Shown here in pieces: positions 57,951 through 64,000 of a stretch of DNA of 64,000 bases. The notes below the pieces were generated by a model. The model searched no databases, was not told the origin of the DNA, and saw only the letters and a list, made by a program, of their open reading frames with translations. Location: the NCBI RefSeq assembly GCF_014643915.1, contig NZ_BMKE01000012.1, positions 1 through 64,000 on the forward strand, given 5' to 3'. How positions within the stretch are numbered: the stretch's first letter is position 1; every line of letters begins with the position of its first letter. Source of the stretch: Oceanisphaera marina (lineage in GTDB: Bacteria; Pseudomonadota; Gammaproteobacteria; Enterobacterales; Aeromonadaceae). The position numbers were made by a program, and so were the translations under genes.

Positions 57951-58409
57951 TTAATAACTTATATGCCTCATGGCATCTCTGACTCTGCTGGATACTCTCT
58001 GACTATTCAGGTAAGCATCAATCTTTATCGGAGTAACTACATCAACATGCAGAATTACGTCCGACCTGATACCGCTAGCCGCATTATCCACAACAAAGCC
58101 CAGCTGTCCTTTTCCGTTCAAAGCAGTAATATTAAAACCCTTGACACCTGCCACATCATTTATCATTACAGGATGCTTACTGTCCATATCCAGGTTAAAC
58201 ATATTACTGAAAAAGACTCTTTGACCATTAATCAACGCCTCCATCTTCAACCCGATAGAGTAGTTTATACCGGGTAAAGAAAAACCACCTCGTTGCTGTT
58301 CTAACATACTTTCTGACAGCACAGGTGCATTATCGAGAGAAAAGCCATCCGTTTTTGAAAAGGCCAACACTGGTATAGCAAGCATAAAAACCATTAGCCA
58401 TTTCATCAT
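57951..58409 (-). CDS. Secreted RGGF-motif protein of the Fap-like locus
   Basis: 152 residues: signal peptide at 1-18, then VLSESMLEQQRGGF (30-43) and INYSIGLKMEALINGQRVFFSNMFNLDM. With Gly42 as position -1, the residues L-12, S-11, L-7 and GG match the double-glycine leader pattern of C39 peptidase substrates. The rest is beta-like, ending in a basic segment (RVSSRVRDAMRHISY). Lies 24 bp after the C39 peptidase gene. A 263-bp gap follows before the regulator gene, which may have its own promoter. Confidence 0.75.
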   Translation of the reverse strand: MMKWLMVFMLAIPVLAFSKTDGFSLDNAPVLSESMLEQQRGGFSLPGINYSIGLKMEALINGQRVFFSNMFNLDMDSKHPVMINDVAGVKGFNITALNGKGQLGFVVDNAASGIRSDVILHVDVVTPIKIDAYLNSQRVSSRVRDAMRHISY

Positions 58410-58433
58410 GTTTACCTCTCTGGATTACAGGCG

Positions 58434-59105
58434 CTAATAATCGAACTCTGTGGGTAACATCAAATCCGTAAGATGTGGCATTCGTTGAATAAAAGCCATT
58501 CTTGATGGGGCTGCAGGTGCAGAGTGCTCCCAGTCTTCTCTTTGGTTGAAACTGGCTTTTGCAATATCAGTGTTATCTCTAATAAAAAGAAAAATACCGT
58601 TACTACTTTTATCAAACTTTTCTTCTTCTATTACATGCATTCCTATCGAAGGGTCTCCTACCAATACCTTGTTATCTTCCACACCCTTGACGACGACAAA
58701 GTGGTTATAACCATTATAGTTAACCAAAGCTATAGTGGGCATAGCCAGCTTGGCCACATCTTTTACCTTTAAAGTATAGCCATCAGAGTTGAGCCCCCTT
58801 CTGCTCAAGAATTTTTTCATATCCAACATGGAGAAGCCTTTTTTTTCTATTTTTTCTTTATCCCCATATTTAAACATTTCTTCAAAAACAGTAGCTTCGG
58901 TTATTGGCATGTTATAGTGATGAGTGAGTAAGGATGCCAAAGCCGCAGAGCCACAACTGAAATCATATTTTTGCTTAACCACCTCTCCAAATTTAATTTC
59001 ACCAAAACTTTTCACCGGCACTCTAAGGTGCCCCCCTCCAGCGCCCGGCAAGTTCAGAGCGAAACTAGCCACTGGAAAAAAAAGTAATATCAATAATTTC
59101 TTCAT
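58434..59105 (-). CDS. Periplasmic C39-like cysteine peptidase (FapD-like)
   Basis: 223 residues: signal peptide at 1-16, then a papain-like C39 domain with Gln45 and Cys51 (QKYDFSCGSAALASLL), His135 (YNHFVVVKG) and Asp151 (VLVGDPSIG), the full catalytic set. No ABC transporter domains are attached, unlike bacteriocin exporters. FapD of the Pseudomonas amyloid system is of this type. One base separates it from the upstream small gene. The C-terminal 50 residues extend beyond the domain. Likely trims or licenses the locus's exported proteins. Confidence 0.87.
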   Translation of the reverse strand: MKKLLILLFFPVASFALNLPGAGGGHLRVPVKSFGEIKFGEVVKQKYDFSCGSAALASLLTHHYNMPITEATVFEEMFKYGDKEKIEKKGFSMLDMKKFLSRRGLNSDGYTLKVKDVAKLAMPTIALVNYNGYNHFVVVKGVEDNKVLVGDPSIGMHVIEEEKFDKSSNGIFLFIRDNTDIAKASFNQREDWEHSAPAAPSRMAFIQRMPHLTDLMLPTEFDY

Positions 59106-59106
59106 A

Positions 59107-59430
59107 TTATCTGGCCGAAATTATGTTGATGGATGTACTCATATTGGTAACATTATTATTACCAGATGAGAGGTTAATCATTATGATACCGTTAGATCCG
59201 GAGAATGAGTTTGGTGATATGGTATTCTTCCCCGTCAATACAAATGAATTAGACATGTTATTACCAGAAACCACACCGCCCTGGTCAGTGACATTGTTTT
59301 GACTGGAAATGTTGACCATCCCCCTGCTGTCATCTAGAAAATCATCATCGGCAACGGCTAAAGTATCTAACTCCAGTCCGGAAAACACACATGAGCTCCA
59401 GAATGCCAACAACAACACTAACTTCTTCAT
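59107..59430 (-). CDS. Small secreted Asn/Ser-rich protein with RG motif
   Basis: 107 residues: signal peptide at about 1-18, then LAVADDDFLDDSRGM (24-38), aligned with the RGGF motif of the 152-residue protein (hydrophobic -8, Leu -7, Arg -3, Gly -2). The remaining 70 residues are Asn/Ser/Gly-rich with alternating Val/Ile/Met, like amyloidogenic or beta-solenoid repeats (NGIIMINLSSGNNNVTN). AAGGAGG box upstream. Could be a minor fibre subunit or a chaperone-like partner. Confidence 0.75.
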   Translation of the reverse strand: MKKLVLLLAFWSSCVFSGLELDTLAVADDDFLDDSRGMVNISSQNNVTDQGGVVSGNNMSNSFVLTGKNTISPNSFSGSNGIIMINLSSGNNNVTNMSTSINIISAR

Positions 59431-59475
59431 ATATCCTCCTTGAAATATGCCGACCCAAAGGCCGGCATAATAAAG

Positions 59476-60723
59476 TTAGAACTGAACACTGGCGTTTACG
59501 TTGATGCTCTGATGACCAAGAGAACCGTGGCCAGAAATACCTTGCTGTATGCTCATACCATGAGACGTTCCCGAATTACCCAGACTATTATTACCGGACT
59601 GAATAATGGATACCGAACTCACATTATTTACTGCATTGGCAGTAGTCGCTTGATCAAGGTTTTGAGTCGGGGTCAAGTATGCAAAACCTGAACCTACACC
59701 TTCACCGGTGCCAACTGCATCGGCATAACCACCGCCACTACCGTCCCCTTCGCTGCTATTACCACCTGAGCTGTATAAACCTCCATTTTCGCCACCAACA
59801 GCGCCCGCACCGGCACCTTCACCCATGCTTGAACCAGAGCCGTTGCCGGTACCTGTACCATAGGAATCATTATTACCTGATTGATCCTGCCCTGCCCCAT
59901 TGGTACTGGTAGCATTACTATTACCACTGGCAGTGGAGGATGAAGTGACTCCTGCGGTATTACCGTATTGATTATTTACGTTTTGCTGGTCAACTCGTTT
60001 GGTTTCAGTATGTGTCCAACTCCATGTCTTGGTTAAGTCGTAATCAATATTGTAATCTATACGTGTATCGGCACTTCTATTATTACTATCGTGACTACTG
60101 CTGTTGTTGTTACTGTCATTGGTACTACTGTTACTACTATTATCGTTATTGCTGTCATTCATACTATAGTTACCATTGTTACTTCTATCACTTTGGTCAC
60201 TATTGTCACTGTTGTTGCTATTGTCACTATTATTGCTATGGTCACTACTATCATTATTACTATTGTTCATGCTGTTATTGGCACTATTGTCGCTACTGTC
60301 ATTAAGGCTATCATTTACACTGCTGTTAGTACGACTGCTATTGTCATTTTGACTATCATTAGTGCTGTTGTTAGCTCGAGCGCTATTATCATTAAAACTG
60401 TCATTAGCACTGTCGTTGGTACGACTACTGTTATCACTGCTATTATTCTGGCTGTCGTTTGTACTATTGTTAGCACGACGACTATTATCGCTACTATCAT
60501 TTAAACTGTCGTTGACACTGCTGTTAGCTCGACTACTGTTGTCACTATTATTTCTATTGCCGTCCAGGTTATAATCGTTTAAGTTACTGCTATCGCTGGC
60601 TTGATTACCTTGACCATTACTGTTCAAACCATCACCCATATCAAAATCATCAGCCATAGCACCAAAGGAAGCTCCTACGGATAGGGCCACCAATACCGCT
60701 AACGTTTTCTTTTGCATAGACAT
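59476..60723 (-). CDS. Secreted Ser/Asn/Asp-repeat protein, candidate fibre or adhesin subunit
   Basis: 415 residues: signal peptide at 1-24 (cleavage after AMA), acidic start DDFDMGDGLNS, S/N/D repeats at 61-215, a short structured segment 219-250 with YNIDYDLTKTWSWTHTETKRVDQQNV, a Gly/Ser/Asn-rich region 255-345, and a C-terminal segment NNVSSVSIIQSGNNSLGNSG...SIQQG that looks like the spaced Gln/Asn/Gly repeats of curli-type amyloids. No Cys. First gene of the locus, with an AGAGGG box. Not a clear FapC homologue; the role is inferred. Confidence 0.8.
   Translation of the reverse strand: MSMQKKTLAVLVALSVGASFGAMADDFDMGDGLNSNGQGNQASDSSNLNDYNLDGNRNNSDNSSRANSSVNDSLNDSSDNSRRANNSTNDSQNNSSDNSSRTNDSANDSFNDNSARANNSTNDSQNDNSSRTNSSVNDSLNDSSDNSANNSMNNSNNDSSDHSNNSDNSNNSDNSDQSDRSNNGNYSMNDSNNDNSSNSSTNDSNNNSSSHDSNNRSADTRIDYNIDYDLTKTWSWTHTETKRVDQQNVNNQYGNTAGVTSSSTASGNSNATSTNGAGQDQSGNNDSYGTGTGNGSGSSMGEGAGAGAVGGENGGLYSSGGNSSEGDGSGGGYADAVGTGEGVGSGFAYLTPTQNLDQATTANAVNNVSSVSIIQSGNNSLGNSGTSHGMSIQQGISGHGSLGHQSINVNASVQF
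60079..60543 (-). repeat. Degenerate protein-coding repeats, S/N/D rich
   Basis: Codes for residues 61-215 of the secreted protein. The first part has about five units of 15-18 residues, roughly NSSRANSSVNDSLNDSSD, in which units differ by omission of SSD; it then decays into NNSDNS-type triplets. Codon choices vary between units, so the repeat is stronger in protein than in DNA. Confidence 0.8.
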
Positions 60724-61177
60724 ATAAAATCCCTCTTCTTTATCAACAAAAGTGCCTATCTAATTTCTTCTGCCCATGTCACCCGACAGAAGCAAAGGTT
60801 GTTCAGACAACCCTAGGTTAAAGACTAGCCGAGCCACAAAGTCGAGGTGTTTCAAAAAAAATTATTAACAAATCAAATCAATATATAGAAACGCGCCCGT
60901 CTCAACATAGAGAATATGTTGTCTCATCCTTAAGACATCTCTTGCTAATTTGAGTCCTTAAACAAACCAATACTTCATCATCCACGTTTTATCTACATTG
61001 GATGCCCAACAGCAAGCAATTGAACACTATCGATTTAATAAAATAAACAGTATCCAACAGCACCTTCAGGAGTCAATAAGATACCTTTGTTCCTTAAAAT
61101 CGGTGTAGCAATAACACAGATAACAAATCGAGGTAACAATGAGTCTTTAAATACTTTGATGAGGAGGGAGTATAATA
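60724..61177. promoter_or_regulatory. AT-rich region upstream of the Fap-like locus, with two inverted repeats
   Basis: About 450 bp without a gene, holding the promoter of the minus-strand locus. Two dyads stand out: CTTCTG-N14-CAGAAG at 60767-60792, close to the start codon, and CAACATA-N5-TATGTTG at 60903-60921. No -24/-12 element was found on the minus strand, consistent with the degenerate regulator not using sigma-54. Confidence 0.5.
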
Positions 61178-61201
61178 AAAAAGGGCCATTTGGCCCTTTT
61201 T
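61178..61201 (-). terminator. Terminator of the mechanosensitive channel gene
   Basis: AAAAAGGGCCA pairs with TGGCCCTTTTT right after the channel stop codon; T-run on the minus strand. Confidence 0.8.
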
Positions 61202-61204
61202 GTG

Positions 61205-62506
61205 TCAGCCGATTTTTTGTCGCGGCGAAACTTGTTGCAAATCGAAGGACTGGCGAACCAGCGCTCGCATATCATATCCCGTCGGTGCCTGATGCGCCCT
61301 GAGACCGAACTCCGGCAGCACGGCAAAGATATGATCGAAAATATCCCCTTGTATGGATTCGTACTCTACCCAGCTGGTCGTATTGGTAAAGGCATAAATC
61401 TCAACGGGAATACCATTCGGCGTTTGTTCAAGCTGGCGCACCATCAGCGTCATCTGTTGGTGAATGCGTGGGTGGCTTTTCAGTAATCTTTCCAGATAAA
61501 TCCGAAAGGTGCCGATATTGGTCAGGCGACGGCCATTGGCCAGAGAGGATAAATCCAGTTGCTGATTACTATTATATTGGGTGAGCTCCTGCACTTTTTC
61601 ATCCAGATAAGGCGCCAGCATTTGGGCCCGTTGCAGCCGATGAATATCCTCTGTTTGCAAGAAATGCACGCTGCTGCTGTCGAGCAACAGGCTGCGTTTC
61701 AGCCGCCGGCCGCCCGACTCGCTCATGCCCCGCCAGTTTTTAAAGGAATCGGAAATCAGCGCGTAGGTAGGAATAGTAGTAATGGTGTTATCCCAGTTTT
61801 GTACCTTGACCGTGGTAAGCCCGATATCGATGACCGCACCATCAGCCCCGTATTTGGGCATTTCCAGCCAGTCTCCCACGGTCAGCATATTATTGGCCGA
61901 CAGCTGAATACCGGCCACCAGCCCCAGAATCGGATCTTTGAATACCAGCATGAGTACCGCCGTCATGGCGCCCAGGCCACTGAGTAGCAGCAGCGGCGAC
62001 TTGCCAATCAGCAGCGACACAATCAACAGGCCGATAAAAATACTGGCGATCAGCTTGATGCTCTGAAAAATACCGCGCAGCGGAAAATGCCGCATGGCCG
62101 GTTTGTGCCGGGAAATATCCAGCAAGGCATCCAGCAAAGAGAACAGCGACAGCATGCCATACAGCAAAATCCAGATATGTGCCGTCGACTGAATCAGGGG
62201 TAACAAGGTGGACTCGTTTTCCAGCCAGAGTCCCGCCTGAATATAGATGATGATGCCTTGCAGCGTCAGGGCCAGCCTGCTGAACAACTTGCGTTCAAAA
62301 AATGCCTTGCGCCAAATTTGCTGATTGCCCCGCGCTCGGCTGCCGACCCAGGAGATCACCACCCTGTGCAATAGAAAATGAATGCCCACCGAAATCAAGA
62401 TAATCAGTACTATGGCACAAGCGGTATATGCCAAGTCCGAAAATTGCGGAATGTATTTGTCCAGCCAGGGCATGACCAGCCCTTCCAGATCGCTCACTTC
62501 ATCCAT
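61205..62506 (-). CDS. MscS-family mechanosensitive channel, YbdG-like
   Basis: 433 residues with five hydrophobic segments; pore-lining helix LLLLSGLGAMTAVLMLVFKDPILGLVAGIQL, then MscS beta domain LTVGDWLEMPKYGADGAVIDIGLTTVKVQNWDNTITTIPTYAL. The length and NWRGMSESGGRRLKRSLLLD insertion match YbdG (MscM-type) rather than small MscS. Opens on membrane tension or contributes to osmotic adaptation. Confidence 0.88.
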   Translation of the reverse strand: MDEVSDLEGLVMPWLDKYIPQFSDLAYTACAIVLIILISVGIHFLLHRVVISWVGSRARGNQQIWRKAFFERKLFSRLALTLQGIIIYIQAGLWLENESTLLPLIQSTAHIWILLYGMLSLFSLLDALLDISRHKPAMRHFPLRGIFQSIKLIASIFIGLLIVSLLIGKSPLLLLSGLGAMTAVLMLVFKDPILGLVAGIQLSANNMLTVGDWLEMPKYGADGAVIDIGLTTVKVQNWDNTITTIPTYALISDSFKNWRGMSESGGRRLKRSLLLDSSSVHFLQTEDIHRLQRAQMLAPYLDEKVQELTQYNSNQQLDLSSLANGRRLTNIGTFRIYLERLLKSHPRIHQQMTLMVRQLEQTPNGIPVEIYAFTNTTSWVEYESIQGDIFDHIFAVLPEFGLRAHQAPTGYDMRALVRQSFDLQQVSPRQKIG

Positions 62507-62560
62507 TATGGTTTCCTACTTTTCAAAAATTAAATCGACATTCAGCATGCGCTGTCATTA

Positions 62561-63244
62561 TCACTGGGTCGTCCTGGGCCCGTATAAATAGGTCCCGCCT
62601 TTTTTCAGTGCCCGCAAATAAGCCGGCCTCGTTTGTAACTGCGTGACATAGGATTTCAATCTGGGATAACTGTCGGCCAGCCTGGCTCTGTGCATGGCCG
62701 CTTCCAGAGGAAAGCTCATCTGAATATCGGCCGCACTGATATGTTCACCCAGAAACCATTCATGACAGGCTAGATGATCCGCGACAAAGTTCAGGTGGGT
62801 GTGAAGTTGTTGATTCAGGAAGGCGTTATCGACGCCGGCTACTATTTTTTTCACCAGCGGACGAATAAAAAACGGCATGGGTGCCTGCTGCATTTTGTCG
62901 AACACATGACGCATCAGCAATGGCGGCATCAAAGACCCTTCGGCATAATGCAACCAGTAAACATAATCCCACCAGGCTTGAGTATTGGCTTCGGGTAACA
63001 AGGTGCGGCTCCCGTAGCGCTGCGCCAGATAGTCGATAATGGCCCCCGATTCGGCCAGCCGGATATTCCCGTCAATTAATATCGGCGCCTTGCCCAACGG
63101 ATGTACCCGTTTAAGGCTCTCGGGCGCCAGGCTGGTATTGACGTCGCGCTGGTAGAACTTAATCTCATAGTCCAGTTCCAACTCTTCCAGCATCCAGAGA
63201 ATACGCTGTGAGCGAGAGTCATTAAGATAATGCAGCTGTATCAT
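62561..63244 (-). CDS. Glutathione S-transferase
   Basis: 227 residues: N-terminal thioredoxin-like domain (IQLHYLNDSRSQRILWMLEELELDYEI, LGKAPILIDGNIRLAESGAIIDYL with cis-Pro and the Glu-Ser glutathione contact) and an all-helical C-terminal domain (FLGEHISAADIQMSFPLEAA). Subclass not determined. Confidence 0.9.
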   Translation of the reverse strand: MIQLHYLNDSRSQRILWMLEELELDYEIKFYQRDVNTSLAPESLKRVHPLGKAPILIDGNIRLAESGAIIDYLAQRYGSRTLLPEANTQAWWDYVYWLHYAEGSLMPPLLMRHVFDKMQQAPMPFFIRPLVKKIVAGVDNAFLNQQLHTHLNFVADHLACHEWFLGEHISAADIQMSFPLEAAMHRARLADSYPRLKSYVTQLQTRPAYLRALKKGGTYLYGPRTTQ

Positions 63245-63450
63245 GCCGTCCCTTCCTTAATTAAGGTCGTCTCATCTGTACTGAGTGGGAAAACAGCACC
63301 ATAGCATAAATTATCGTCTGCCAAGGTGCTCAATCCGGGCAGTTATTTATTGAACATTAAGACTTATGTCGAATACAACATTCTGATAACAACTCCTATT
63401 ATCTGCTGTGAAATGACACCATTAAGATGGTCACCATCAAGGAGAATCCC

Positions 63451-64000
63451 GTGTCACAAACCAACAACAGCAGTTACCGCGCCAAGCACAAGCCCCGTCG
63501 CGACTTCGACAGCCGCGCCGCTTATCTCGAACATGAACTGACCATAATGGAGCCCAAACGCTGGCGTTTGAACCTGCCATTCAAGGACTACCGTTTTGAG
63601 CTGGAAGATCTGGTGCCAGCCCTTGCGGCGACCATAGGTAAAATCGTGATGGTGGCCGCCGTGGTGGCCGCCTTTGCCGGACCTCTGGGGCTGTCTGATG
63701 CTTTCGTGGTAGAAAACGTGCGTTTCGAAATGCTGATCGCCGCCGTGTTGTTCGTGATCCTGTTTTCGGGATTGATCAACCCGACCGCCAACCTGGCCGG
63801 TACCCACGGCCCCATGATCCCGCTGATCCCCCTGATCGTCGCCTCCGGCGGTCACCCCTTGGCACTGGGCCTGCTGGTCGGCCTGTTTGGCTTGCTGCTC
63901 AGTATTACCAAGGGCGGCAGCAAATTGATGGCACTCACCAGTGACGGGGTGCGAGGCGGCCTGCTGATTTATCTCGGCGCCGTGGGTCTGTTCAGCCAGC
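63451..64000 (+). CDS. DUF3360 permease-like protein, 5' part only
   Basis: Open to the end of the window, about 183 residues visible. GTG at 63451 follows an AAGGAG box; an in-frame ATG at 63427 lacks one. N-terminal soluble part YRAKHKPRRDFDSRAAYLEHELTIMEPKRWRLNLPF is typical of DUF3360, followed by membrane segments (IVMVAAVVAAFAG, MLIAAVLFVILFSGLINPTANLAGTHGPMIPLIPLIV). The family resembles sulfate/xanthine permeases; substrate unknown. Confidence 0.75.
   Translation, partial: MSQTNNSSYRAKHKPRRDFDSRAAYLEHELTIMEPKRWRLNLPFKDYRFELEDLVPALAATIGKIVMVAAVVAAFAGPLGLSDAFVVENVRFEMLIAAVLFVILFSGLINPTANLAGTHGPMIPLIPLIVASGGHPLALGLLVGLFGLLLSITKGGSKLMALTSDGVRGGLLIYLGAVGLFSQ

Noticed and set aside
60012-60504. 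Long open frames rich in Thr/Ile/Val or Tyr/His/Cys antisense to the repeat protein
   Set aside because: They are the reverse reading of the S/N/D repeats; composition is the mirror of AGT/AAT/GAT codons and no start signal or domain is present.
59476-60723. Identifying the repeat protein as FapC or a curli subunit
   Set aside because: It lacks the regular FapC repeats and CxxC motif and only the C-terminal segment resembles curli-type repeats, so only a functional analogy is proposed.

Overview
The window reads as ordinary chromosome of a marine or brackish gammaproteobacterium. The mix of TRAP transporters, a monomeric isocitrate dehydrogenase, a quinol-type nitric oxide reductase with NorR, PCu(A)C and bufferin copper genes, and DUF2960/DUF3360 proteins suggests the Aeromonadales (Oceanimonas, Oceanisphaera or Zobellella-like). 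This placement is an inference from gene content. I saw no rRNA, tRNA, CRISPR array, insertion sequence or prophage.

Layout. 0-10.9 kb: a complete phosphonate uptake and C-P lyase locus on the minus strand, phnCDE then phnFGHIJKLMNP, with two near-identical 14-bp palindromes that look like PhnF operators. 11-16.4 kb: class V aminotransferase, small S4 RNA-binding protein, NhaC-like antiporter, Fe(II)/2-oxoglutarate oxygenase of the HalD/BesD family, divergent LysR regulator. 16.4-21.6 kb: housekeeping and stress genes (YiiM, META lipoprotein, TrxC, CoA-binding protein, PCu(A)C) and a GAF-GGDEF-EAL protein. 21.7-29.2 kb: DctB/DctD two-component system followed by a TAXI-type TRAP transporter with a UspA protein; a sigma-54 promoter and three upstream repeats lie between dctD and the transporter. 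29.3-33.2 kb: an unknown membrane protein and a bufferin operon (BufA1, MNIO enzyme BufB, BufC, DoxX). 33.5-44.4 kb: dicarboxylate symporter, periplasmic-sensor diguanylate cyclase, icd, MipA, and a DctPQM TRAP system with a second UspA. 44.5-49.8 kb: norR divergent from norB with three NorR boxes and a sigma-54 promoter, then a PAS-GGDEF protein. 50.2-55.4 kb: redox genes, an SprA-type putative metalloprotease, a YgjP-like metallopeptidase, and a c4-like/TsdA-like cytochrome pair.

55.4-61.2 kb is the accessory region of most interest. It is visibly AT-richer and encodes, on the minus strand, a 415-residue secreted Ser/Asn/Asp-repeat protein, a 107-residue secreted peptide, a periplasmic C39-like cysteine peptidase, a 152-residue secreted RGGF protein, a degenerate VpsR-like enhancer-binding-protein homologue and an outer-membrane beta-barrel. 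The parts list resembles the Fap functional-amyloid system of Pseudomonas, but the fibre candidate and regulator differ. The two small secreted proteins share a motif resembling the double-glycine leader that C39 peptidases recognise. With three c-di-GMP enzymes elsewhere in the window, a surface-fibre or biofilm role is a reasonable hypothesis.

61.2-64 kb: a YbdG-type mechanosensitive channel, a glutathione S-transferase and the 5' part of a DUF3360 permease that runs off the end.
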